A stretch of DNA of 48,293 bases from Salmonirosea sp038204185. GTDB taxonomy: Bacteria > Bacteroidota > Bacteroidia > Cytophagales > Spirosomataceae. Below are positions 24,620 through 31,906 of the stretch, one piece after another. Below the pieces are notes generated by a model. That model saw only the letters and a program-made list of their open reading frames with translations. It ran no database searches and was not told where the DNA came from. The stretch spans positions 1-48,293 of the forward strand of contig JBBRDE010000008.1 of assembly GCA_038204185.1 (NCBI GenBank), in the 5' to 3' direction. The first letter of the stretch is position 1. Every line of letters begins with the position of its first letter. The position numbers were made by a program, and so were the translations under genes.

Positions 24620-25627
24620 TTAGCTAACGGACAACGGCTCGTTGAGGGTTTTCCATATCAGGTCTTTCAATTGTTCTATTCCTTCTTGTGTTATTGCAGA
24701 AATGTATATACTCGGTACATCCGTTGGCAGACTTTTGGTAAGTTTTTCCCTGTCATCCGTTGCCGTGAGATCAATTTTAGAAATGGCGATGAGCCGCTGC
24801 TTATCGAGAAGGGAAGGGTTATACTGTAATAATTCGTTCAGGAGGGTTTGATATTCAGCCGCAATATCCTCGCTATCAGCGGGAATCATAAAAAGCAGCA
24901 GGGAGTTACGCTCAATATGACGCAAAAAACGGAGGCCAAGACCCTTGCCCTGGGAAGCGCCTTCGATGATCCCGGGAATATCGGCCATGACGAAGGAACG
25001 ATAGTCGCGGTAAGATACAACCCCCAAATTAGGTACCAGCGTGGTGAAGGGGTAGTCGGCGATTTCGGGGCGAGCGGCTGATACCACCGACAGCAGGGTG
25101 GATTTGCCCGCGTTGGGGAATCCCACAAGCCCTACATCGGCCAGTACCTTGAGTTCGAGAACAAACCAGGCTTCCTTTTCCTCTTCGCCGGGTTGGGCGT
25201 ACTGGGGAGTCTGCTGAGTGGAGGTTTTGAAGTGATCGTTGCCGAGGCCACCCCGGCCACCAGGCAGCAGGATTATCTCTTGACCATCCTCGGTAATTTC
25301 CATCAATTGCTCCCCGGTTTCGGCATTCTTGGCAATCGTGCCCAGGGGTACCTCCAGGAATATGTCCTTGCCCTGCGCCCCCGCCCGTCGGCCACCTTCA
25401 CCCGATTTTCCGGCTTCGGCACGTACGTGCTTGGTGTATTTCAGGTGCAGCAAAGTCCAGAGCTGGGTACTGCCCCGCAGGATGACGTGCCCCCCGCGGC
25501 CCCCATCTCCCCCATCAGGCCCACCCTTGGCCACGTGTTTTTCGCGGCGAAAATGGACAGAACCCGCGCCACCGGCTCCGGAGCGAGCGTTAATTTTTAC
25601 ATAATCAATAAAACTAGATGATGCCAT
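24620..25627 (-). CDS. obg: Obg-family GTPase
   Basis: A 335-residue GTPase of the Obg/CgtA family, which binds the 50S ribosomal subunit and acts in ribosome maturation and growth control. The glycine-rich Obg fold takes residues 1-160 (repeated GGxGG motifs such as GGPDGGDGGRGGHV). The G domain follows with G1 GFPNAGKST (169-177), switch I, G3 DIPG and G4 SKID. G4 has Ser where many homologues have Asn, a variant I recall from other Bacteroidota. There is no C-terminal OCT domain. It lies downstream of adk but is separated from it by a hairpin, so it may have its own promoter. Confidence 0.95.
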   Translation of the reverse strand: MASSSFIDYVKINARSGAGGAGSVHFRREKHVAKGGPDGGDGGRGGHVILRGSTQLWTLLHLKYTKHVRAEAGKSGEGGRRAGAQGKDIFLEVPLGTIAKNAETGEQLMEITEDGQEIILLPGGRGGLGNDHFKTSTQQTPQYAQPGEEEKEAWFVLELKVLADVGLVGFPNAGKSTLLSVVSAARPEIADYPFTTLVPNLGVVSYRDYRSFVMADIPGIIEGASQGKGLGLRFLRHIERNSLLLFMIPADSEDIAAEYQTLLNELLQYNPSLLDKQRLIAISKIDLTATDDREKLTKSLPTDVPSIYISAITQEGIEQLKDLIWKTLNEPLSVS

Positions 25628-25739
25628 GCCTTTTACCTCTTATCGGTTTTCATATCCATTGAGTTCCATTTTACCACCCGGAGGTTGGAACACTCGGTAA
25701 ATTTTATGGATTGCTTTATTGTACTAGCCAGTGTGCAGT

Positions 25740-25758
25740 AAAAAATCGCTCCAGCGAT
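25740..25758 (-). terminator. Short terminator hairpin after adk
   Basis: On the minus strand ATCGCTGGAGCGAT directly after the adk stop codon forms a 5-bp stem with a 4-nt loop and is followed by six T. The stem is short, so termination may be partial and allow read-through to obg. Confidence 0.6.
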
Positions 25759-25759
25759 G

Positions 25760-26329
25760 CTATTTTTCCATCGCTTCACAGATATTAACAAATATTTCTT
25801 CGATTTCACCTACGCCCTCAACGCTTACAAACTTGTTCTGCTTCCGATAGTAGTCGGCAACGGGTGTAGTTTTGCTGTTGTACTCGTGTATACGTGTTTT
25901 TATTTTTTCTTCATCCTGATCGTCGGGGCGTCCCGACGTAAGGCCACGCATCAACAGGCGCTTTTTGAGCTCTTCGTCGGGTACCATCAGCGCCGCCATG
26001 ATTGTAATACTTTCATCGTAGGAAGTCAATAGCTGGTCGAGAGCTTCGGCCTGCTTGACGGTGCGCGGAAATCCATCGAAAATAAACCCGGCGGCTTCCT
26101 TATTCTCGCTGAGTTTAGAGTCGATCATACCGATCACTACCTCATCGGGCACCAGAATCCCCTGATCCATCAGGGTTTTAGCTTTCAACCCTAGTTCGGT
26201 ACCGGCCTGAATCTGTGAGCGCAGCAGGTCGCCCGTCGAGAGGTGCACCAGGTTGTATTTTTCAATTATTTTTTCACTTTGGGTACCTTTGCCAGCACCC
26301 GGGGGACCAAATAGTACAAGGTTCAGCAT
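25760..26329 (-). CDS. adk: Adenylate kinase
   Basis: A 189-residue adenylate kinase that interconverts ATP + AMP and 2 ADP in the cytosol. The P-loop GPPGAGKGTQ is at residues 7-16, the AMP-binding segment has STGDLLRSQI, and FDGFPRTVKQAEAL is the conserved DGFPR motif. The LID is the short form without zinc cysteines, as is usual for proteins of this length. A TAAATTTG -7-like box at 26377-26384 lies about 50 bp upstream of the ATG, without a good -33 box. A hairpin terminator separates it from the upstream gene. Confidence 0.96.
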   Translation of the reverse strand: MLNLVLFGPPGAGKGTQSEKIIEKYNLVHLSTGDLLRSQIQAGTELGLKAKTLMDQGILVPDEVVIGMIDSKLSENKEAAGFIFDGFPRTVKQAEALDQLLTSYDESITIMAALMVPDEELKKRLLMRGLTSGRPDDQDEEKIKTRIHEYNSKTTPVADYYRKQNKFVSVEGVGEIEEIFVNICEAMEK

Positions 26330-26430
26330 AATTGAGTAGTTGAATATATTCCAGACATAAGGAGGAAGTTAACTGGCAAATTTACGATTCTTCCCCAACC
26401 CCGAGCTATTTTCCCTCATTTTTTTAGCAT

Positions 26431-26464
26431 AAAAATGCCCGTCTCTACAACAGAAACGGGCATT
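26431..26464 (-). terminator. Rho-independent terminator after the T9SS-tailed protein
   Basis: AATGCCCGT (26434-26442) and ACGGGCATT (26456-26464) form a perfect 9-bp stem. On the minus strand it is followed by a T run. It lies 20 bp past the stop codon of the gene at 26484. Confidence 0.85.
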
Positions 26465-26483
26465 GGAAAATACCGCCAACGTT

Positions 26484-27332
26484 TTATTTCAGTACGACCC
26501 GGCGCACGGTTCCGTCCTCGTTTTGCACAACGGTTACGAACAGGGTACCCTTGGTGTTTTTCTTTAAGTCGATTTGTCCGACAAATTCCCCGCTGAAATC
26601 CTTAATCACTTTCTTGCCTACTTCCTTCCCCTGCGTGTCGGTCACTGTGATGTGCACATCGCCTTTATCGGGAGTAGCGAACCTTAGATTCAGCACACCG
26701 TTGTCAGGATTGTTGGGGTAGGCATTGAGCGTGCGCACGGAACCAGCTCCCATTAGGTCATTGTTCCAAAAATAGCCCATACGATCGCCCGCTTCGGAAA
26801 AATTGCGGTTCAGCGCTTCCATACGTGGTTTCATCTCCATTTCAAGACGGCGCAAACCGGGTTCTATCTCTTTTTGCATCCGGCGTAGGTCATCACGCAG
26901 CTCATCGGTATCGAAATGGAAGGAGTTATCGCCATCGCGCTCATCATCGTTGTGGCTCCGAATCTCGACCCGTTGTCGTGAGCTACGGTCAGTTGTACTG
27001 CGGTCAGTAGTACTCCGATCCCCTGCTCCGCGGCCCTCCACCCTAATTTTGCCTTCGTTATCGTTGACAATAATACTGACCCTCTGTTGCCCTTTGCCAT
27101 CCACGCCCAGTGAATCCAGCACTTTGTCTATAAATACCTTTTGCTGGGAATCCGACATCGGAGTCAATTCATATCGGCGCTCATTTACCAGCGTTTTACC
27201 ATCTTTATTTTCTGTTACTTTTATCTGGATGGAGGTTTTGTTCTCATCCGCAGATTGGGCATCAGCCGATGCGCCAGCACCCAGTACCAGTAGTAGTCCT
27301 AGCCCGCTGACATTTAAAAATGTGTTTTTCAT
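26484..27332 (-). CDS. Exported acidic protein with T9SS C-terminal domain, function unknown
   Basis: A 282-residue protein not recognised beyond its architecture. A signal peptide (about residues 1-25, ending ASADAQ) is followed by a beta-rich section (30-100), a low-complexity STTDRSTTDRSS repeat near 107-118, a charged helical section rich in Arg, Asp and Glu (about 120-185), and a C-terminal domain of about 75 residues (AYPNNPDNGVLNLRF...VQNEDGTVRRVVLK) that resembles the T9SS sorting domain. It is probably a secreted or surface-attached protein. It is divergent from the histidine kinase gene with a 208-bp shared upstream region, so it could be a target of that system, but no shared site was identified. 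Confidence 0.7.
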   Translation of the reverse strand: MKNTFLNVSGLGLLLVLGAGASADAQSADENKTSIQIKVTENKDGKTLVNERRYELTPMSDSQQKVFIDKVLDSLGVDGKGQQRVSIIVNDNEGKIRVEGRGAGDRSTTDRSTTDRSSRQRVEIRSHNDDERDGDNSFHFDTDELRDDLRRMQKEIEPGLRRLEMEMKPRMEALNRNFSEAGDRMGYFWNNDLMGAGSVRTLNAYPNNPDNGVLNLRFATPDKGDVHITVTDTQGKEVGKKVIKDFSGEFVGQIDLKKNTKGTLFVTVVQNEDGTVRRVVLK

Positions 27333-27540
27333 GACAAAATTTTCGTTTTTGGTTTGTGAATCAATCGTTTGTAAAGTTAAGCATTAGCCTGTCCCATTTG
27401 GATGTTAAAGTATGTTAAAAGCTTGGGGATCGAATGGCAGAAACCGTACTTTGTAAAAGGGATCCGGACTTATACTCAAACTTCTGGCTTTGATAAAGTC
27501 GGACAGAATGCCCGTAGAGTTGCATTAGGTTTTAAAAAAA

Positions 27541-29346
27541 ATGACAAAAAGAAAAATACAGCGTATCGTGGGACTGATGTGCCTGGCTCTGATCGGGCTG
27601 ATCGGCTTCCAGTGGTACTTCATTCGGGAGGCGATCTCGGTGCGCAACGAGCAATTCAACCACAAAGTGGCCGAATCGGTGCAACAGGTGGTACATCGGC
27701 TCGAAAAACAGGAAATGATGTACCTTCTCCGGCAACGCATCGAAAACGAACAGCAGAAAGCCAAACTGGAACAGATTACAAAGGTCAACGAAACATCACG
27801 AACCGAACGGTCGAAAACTCAGTCCAGGGAGCGGGTAGCGGCTCATTACGAACAGAGCCGACAGGCTCCCGTTCCGACTGGTATGGAAATCTCGATCGGG
27901 CCTTCGGGGGAAGTAAGCTACCAGTACTTTTCGGAAGTAGCCCCTTCGGACGTATTAAGCCCCAATTTTCGCGTTATAGCCGATCACCAGCAGCGGATCA
28001 TCGAAGAATTTTTTCAGGCCCAGCAACTCGGGGCGGCGGGCCTCGACGAGTTCATGCGCCGCCGCATTGCGGAGGAACAAAACCTGGGCCAAGTGCTGCA
28101 ATCCATGACGGAAGACAACCAGCGTCGGCTTTCAACCAACTCCAGAAAGCTAACGTCACCACAAAAAACCCAAAATTCACTTTCGTCCAAATCGCAACCA
28201 GAGGCCGTGCAAGGCACCGACCGCCACCCGTTGGACCGCGCCGAGTTGTTGCGGGAGGTCATGCAGGATTTGATGTATACGCAGCGGCCTATCGAGAAGC
28301 GGGTCAACCGCTTCCTGCTGGACTCGCTGTTAAAAAAGGAATTGGTTCAGAACGGCATTACCCTACCTTATGAGTTTGCGGTACGGGCGCAGGCTAACAA
28401 AAATGTCCTGTTTTCAACCGCCGAGCAGCGTCCCGGCGACTGGGAACAGCGGGCCTACAAAGCTTCCCTCTTCCCGAGCGAGATGTTGAGCGGCAACAAT
28501 CTCCTGTACGTGTATTTTCCCGATCAGGAGGGCTATATTCTGCGAAATATGAGCGTGATGTTTGCCAGTTCGGGGGTGTTGGTGCTGGTGATTATGATAT
28601 GCTTTTACCTGGCGGTGAGCACTATTCTGAAGCAGAAAAAGCTTTCGGATATCAAGAACGACTTCATTAACAATATGACACACGAGTTTAGAACGCCCAT
28701 CTCAACCATTGCGCTAGCTACTGATATGGCTCGAGAAAACGCCAGTGCCGGCTATACAGCCGAACTTCCGGCCCGCCTAGATCGCTACCTCGGGATTATC
28801 CGAGAGGAAAACAAGCGTCTGGGTACCCACGTAGAAAAGGTACTGCAAATGGCACTGCTGGACAAAGGCGAAGTCAAACTCAAACAAAGTACCGTCAATA
28901 TGCACGACGTGATCGCCAAGGTACTTAACAGCCTGAGCGTACAGATCGAGCAGCGTGGCGGCGAGGTAGACCTGGATTTTGAAGCTTCGAAAGAATTGGT
29001 GCAGGGCGACGAGGTACATCTTTCCAATGTCCTGTACAACCTGGTGGATAATGCCATCAAGTACTCCCCCGAAAAATTGCATCTGACGGTGAGTACTGCC
29101 AACGAAAAGGACGGCGTTCGCATTTCGGTGGCCGACCAGGGCCTTGGTCTGTCGCGCGATCAGACGCAGCGCATTTTTGACAAATTCTACCGGGTACCTA
29201 CCGGTAATGTGCACAATGTAAAAGGGTTCGGACTGGGATTAAGCTATGTGAAGAAAATGGTCGATGCTCACAATGGGTCAATCCAGGTAAACAGCCAACC
29301 CGGTGAGGGCAGTGTGTTCAGCGTGTGGTTACCTTCGTTAAGTTGA
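27541..29346 (+). CDS. Membrane sensor histidine kinase
   Basis: A 601-residue histidine kinase. TM1 is at about residues 8-27 and TM2 at 336-362, enclosing a periplasmic sensor of roughly 310 residues that is highly charged and partly coiled-coil (about 35-100) and matches no sensor domain I can name. The HisKA phosphoacceptor is His381 in MTHEFRTPIST. The ATPase domain has the N box NVLYNLVDNAIKYSP, G1 VADQGLGLS and G2 GFGLGLSYVKK. The architecture is like RprX of Bacteroides. The cognate regulator is the next gene, 169 bp downstream across a spacer with an 18-bp perfect inverted repeat at its ends. Confidence 0.92.
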   Translation: MTKRKIQRIVGLMCLALIGLIGFQWYFIREAISVRNEQFNHKVAESVQQVVHRLEKQEMMYLLRQRIENEQQKAKLEQITKVNETSRTERSKTQSRERVAAHYEQSRQAPVPTGMEISIGPSGEVSYQYFSEVAPSDVLSPNFRVIADHQQRIIEEFFQAQQLGAAGLDEFMRRRIAEEQNLGQVLQSMTEDNQRRLSTNSRKLTSPQKTQNSLSSKSQPEAVQGTDRHPLDRAELLREVMQDLMYTQRPIEKRVNRFLLDSLLKKELVQNGITLPYEFAVRAQANKNVLFSTAEQRPGDWEQRAYKASLFPSEMLSGNNLLYVYFPDQEGYILRNMSVMFASSGVLVLVIMICFYLAVSTILKQKKLSDIKNDFINNMTHEFRTPISTIALATDMARENASAGYTAELPARLDRYLGIIREENKRLGTHVEKVLQMALLDKGEVKLKQSTVNMHDVIAKVLNSLSVQIEQRGGEVDLDFEASKELVQGDEVHLSNVLYNLVDNAIKYSPEKLHLTVSTANEKDGVRISVADQGLGLSRDQTQRIFDKFYRVPTGNVHNVKGFGLGLSYVKKMVDAHNGSIQVNSQPGEGSVFSVWLPSLS

Positions 29347-29515
29347 AAATTGAAAGTTGAAAATGATTACAGTAGTAATTACCAATCAGATTCAAGTGTA
29401 GATAAAATGATAGTCCCAACAATCGTAAAGCAGAATCACATCCCTACAAACAGCAGGCATCCGAAGCAGGCTGTACCAGAAAATACATTTTCAACTTTCA
29501 ACTTTCAATTTTCCA
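29347..29515 (+). repeat. Intercistronic hairpin linker (kinase-regulator)
   Basis: GAAAATTGAAAGTTGAAA at 29345-29362, overlapping the kinase stop codon, is the exact reverse complement of 29496-29513, which ends 2 bp before the regulator start codon. The 18-bp stem would close a loop of about 133 nt and place stop and start codons side by side. The loop has no open frame. Confidence 0.75.
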
Positions 29516-30199
29516 TTGAATAAATTACTACTCGTAGAAGACGATCCGAACCTGGGCGCACTGTTGCAGGAGTACCTGACTGACAAAGGGTACCCTACCG
29601 CCCGCGCTATGGATGGGCAGGAAGGCTGGCAGATGTTCGTAGAGGGCGAATATGATCTGTGCATTTTCGACGTGATGATGCCCCGGAAGGATGGATTTTC
29701 ACTGGCCAAGGAGGTACGCATGAGTGGGCGTGATGTACCCATCGTGTTCCTGACTGCCAAATCCATGAAGGAAGATACCATCCAGGGATTCAGGGTAGGG
29801 GCCGATGACTACATCACCAAGCCCTTCGACCGCGATGAGCTGCTGCTGCGGATCGAGGCCATCCTGCGCCGTTACCGCCGAACGAGCGCTCCCGAGTCCG
29901 AGCCGAGTGTATTTGGAGTAGGTAGCTATACCTTCGATTACGAACACCAGCAGCTCAGCCGGAATGGGGATACCAGCCACCTCACCAGCAAGGAATCGGA
30001 ATTACTGAAACTCCTGTGCCAGAACCTCAACCAGCCCATCAGCCGCAGTTTTGCCCTGAAAGTAATCTGGGGCGACGATACCTACTTCAACGCCCGTAGC
30101 ATGGATGTGTACATCACCAAGCTCCGCAAGCACCTCAAAGCAGATCCAGAGGTGCAGATCATGAATTTGCACGGGGAGGGTTTCAAGTTGATGGGTTGA
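29516..30199 (+). CDS. OmpR-family response regulator
   Basis: A 227-residue response regulator partnered with the kinase upstream. The receiver domain (1-120) has the acidic pocket at Glu8, Asp9 and Asp10, phosphoacceptor Asp52 in CIFDVMMPRKDG and the conserved Lys in FLTAKS. The DNA-binding winged helix (about 130-227) has LTSKESELLKLL, SRSFALKVIWG and RSMDVYITKLRKHLK. The frame begins at a TTG (29516); no in-frame ATG lies upstream before the kinase gene that would fit, and the protein must start here because the beta-1 strand KLLLVEDD follows at once. It resembles RprY of Bacteroides. Targets are unknown. Confidence 0.9.
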   Translation: MNKLLLVEDDPNLGALLQEYLTDKGYPTARAMDGQEGWQMFVEGEYDLCIFDVMMPRKDGFSLAKEVRMSGRDVPIVFLTAKSMKEDTIQGFRVGADDYITKPFDRDELLLRIEAILRRYRRTSAPESEPSVFGVGSYTFDYEHQQLSRNGDTSHLTSKESELLKLLCQNLNQPISRSFALKVIWGDDTYFNARSMDVYITKLRKHLKADPEVQIMNLHGEGFKLMG

Positions 30200-30228
30200 G
30201 GCGAGGGGATTCATCCCGGAGCTTTTTT

Positions 30229-30259
30229 TTTGATATGCGCCGTAAATATTTTACTTTTG
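30229..30259 (+). promoter_or_regulatory. Promoter of the DUF3127 gene
   Basis: TTTG (30229-30232) and TACTTTTG (30252-30259) are separated by 19 bp, an exact match to the Bacteroidota promoter pattern. Transcription would start near 30266, about 35 nt before the ATG. The preceding T run may also serve to end transcription from the regulator gene. Confidence 0.72.
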
Positions 30260-30300
30260 GAAGTATTCAATTCCCATTATATCAGTAAAAATTCATTTTC

Positions 30301-30663
30301 ATGGAAATAACAGGAAACGTCATTTCGATCCTGCCCGAAGTGACCGGACAGGGCAAAAACGGAACGTGGCGCAAGCAGGAATTTATTCTGGAGAGCGACG
30401 GCCAATATCCCAAAAAAGTATGCATCGCCATGTGGGGCGATAAAATCGATCAGTTCGCCCTGGCCGTCGGCGACGCCGTTACCGCATCGGTGGATGTCGA
30501 AAGCCGCGAGTACAACCAGCGCTGGTACACCGAAGTAAAAACCTGGAAAGTGGAGAAAGCCGGCAGCGGTCAATCTGCGCCGAGCAACGCGCCCGGCGAC
30601 TTTGGTCCACCGCCCAATCCGGCCTTCGCCCCCAGCAGTTCTGACGACGATCTGCCTTTTTAG
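30301..30663 (+). CDS. DUF3127 protein with SSB-like acidic tail
   Basis: A 120-residue protein with a DUF3127 domain (about 1-90), a family found mainly in Bacteroidota and expected to have an OB-type fold. The domain opens MEITGNVISILPEVTGQ and has the WRKQEFILE and WGDKIDQFALAVGD segments. A Pro/Gly/Ser-rich linker (about 92-113) leads to a C-terminal DDDLPF, the form of the tail by which single-stranded DNA-binding protein recruits repair and replication enzymes. Together this suggests a nucleic-acid-binding protein that competes for or shares SSB partners; that is inference. It is monocistronic with its own promoter and a strong hairpin after it. Confidence 0.85.
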   Translation: MEITGNVISILPEVTGQGKNGTWRKQEFILESDGQYPKKVCIAMWGDKIDQFALAVGDAVTASVDVESREYNQRWYTEVKTWKVEKAGSGQSAPSNAPGDFGPPPNPAFAPSSSDDDLPF

Positions 30664-30676
30664 AGTGAATTTGGAA

Positions 30677-30705
30677 TGAAAGGGGAAGCAGTGCTTCCCC
30701 TTTCA
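30677..30705 (+). terminator. Hairpin terminator after the DUF3127 gene
   Basis: TGAAAGGGGAAGC (30677-30689) pairs perfectly with 30693-30705 across an AGT loop, 14 bp past the stop codon. The T run after it is weak (TAGTTTAGAT). Confidence 0.7.
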
Positions 30706-30785
30706 TAGTTTAGATACCTCCCAAAAACATTTCAGTCGGAGAGGCGTTTAAAAATAAATTCCCAGAAAAAAACCTACCTCGAAGC

Positions 30786-31688
30786 ATGAATCTCAACCAG
30801 GCCGTTGACTTACTCAGCAATAAATTGACCCTCTGGGCCAAAGAATTTATTCGTCTCCTGCCGAATATTGTCCTGGCTTCAGTCATTTTGGTGTTGGGTT
30901 TATTTATTGCCAAATATATACGGAAACTCGCCCTCAAAGTTATCCGTAAGGTTTCTCACATCGAAACCATCAACACCCTGTTTGGCTCGTTGATTTATAC
31001 CATTTCCATTGGGGTTGTATTCTTTGTCGTGTTGAGCGTCCTGAACCTCGATAAGGCCGTTACGTCGATCCTGGCGGGCGCGGGGATTTTGGGCTTGGCG
31101 CTGGCCTTCGCATTCCAGGACATTGCGGCCAACTTCATGTCGGGTATTTTCCTGTCGTTTCGGAGGCCGCTCGGGGTAGGCGACATCGTTCAGTCCAACG
31201 ATCACATGGGTATTGTGGAAGAAGTAAACCTGCGCGACACCATGATCCGTACCTTCCAGGGGCAGCGCGTCATTATTCCCAATAAGGACGTATTTCAGAA
31301 TACGATCGAGAATTACTCGGCGCTGGGCAAGCGTCGCCTCGACTTGTCAGTAGGTGTCTCGTACGGAGATGACTTACAAAAAGTAAAGGATATTGCTATC
31401 GCCGCCGCCCAAAAAGTGAGCGTAAGGGCACAGGAGGAGGAAATTACGCTTTTCTACAATGAATTCGGCGACAGCTCCATCAATTTCAGCATCCGTATCT
31501 GGATGAAGGATACCACGCAGCCTACTTTTTTGCAAGGCCGCCACGAGACGATCATGCACATCAAGGAAGCCTTCGACGTCAACGACATCATGATTCCGTT
31601 CCCGATACGCACGCTGGATTTTGGTATCAAAGGCGGAGAAAAGTTATCGGAAATGGACGTGAATGTGTTGAATGCAAGAGAGAAATAG
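30786..31688 (+). CDS. MscS-family mechanosensitive channel
   Basis: A 300-residue small-conductance mechanosensitive channel that would release solutes on hypo-osmotic shock. TM1 is near residues 25-45, TM2 near 70-90 and the pore helix TM3 near 95-125, with the Gly/Ala-rich ILAGAGILGLALAFAFQDIAANFMSG that lines the pore. The beta domain follows with RRPLGVGDIVQ and VIIPNKDVFQNTIENYS, then the cytoplasmic cage. Length and plan match E. coli MscS. It is monocistronic with its own terminator. Confidence 0.93.
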   Translation: MNLNQAVDLLSNKLTLWAKEFIRLLPNIVLASVILVLGLFIAKYIRKLALKVIRKVSHIETINTLFGSLIYTISIGVVFFVVLSVLNLDKAVTSILAGAGILGLALAFAFQDIAANFMSGIFLSFRRPLGVGDIVQSNDHMGIVEEVNLRDTMIRTFQGQRVIIPNKDVFQNTIENYSALGKRRLDLSVGVSYGDDLQKVKDIAIAAAQKVSVRAQEEEITLFYNEFGDSSINFSIRIWMKDTTQPTFLQGRHETIMHIKEAFDVNDIMIPFPIRTLDFGIKGGEKLSEMDVNVLNAREK

Positions 31689-31705
31689 AAAAGTTACTCT
31701 TACTG

Positions 31706-31752
31706 AATCCCGCTACCAGACTTTCAGACGAGTTTTGCAGCGGGATTTTTTT
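31706..31752 (+). terminator. Rho-independent terminator after the MscS gene
   Basis: AATCCCGCT (31706-31714) pairs with AGCGGGATT (31739-31747) and is followed by a T run. The 24-nt loop is long but the stem is perfect. Confidence 0.75.
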
Positions 31753-31906
31753 CGACCACCAGGAATAGAATAGAGGTATTGCTTCGCTTTCGTCGTCAGT
31801 AGTGTAGTATCAAATCGTTCTACCCAAGGTACGTGCGTTTCGGTGTAGGTACCCTTCGTGTGACTTTTACGTAGCAGTAGCCTTTACTCATCAATTATCA
31901 CTAGTG

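Noticed and set aside
27402..28373. 323-codon open frame overlapping the start of the histidine kinase
   Set aside because: The kinase frame carries a signal-anchor and continues into HisKA and ATPase domains; the overlapping frame is Arg/Gly/Pro-rich with no recognisable domain.
30200..30240. Strong terminator after the response regulator
   Set aside because: A long T run is present at 30223-30231 but the only stem (GGGA/TCCC) is 4 bp, too weak to call with confidence; the T run is also part of the next promoter.
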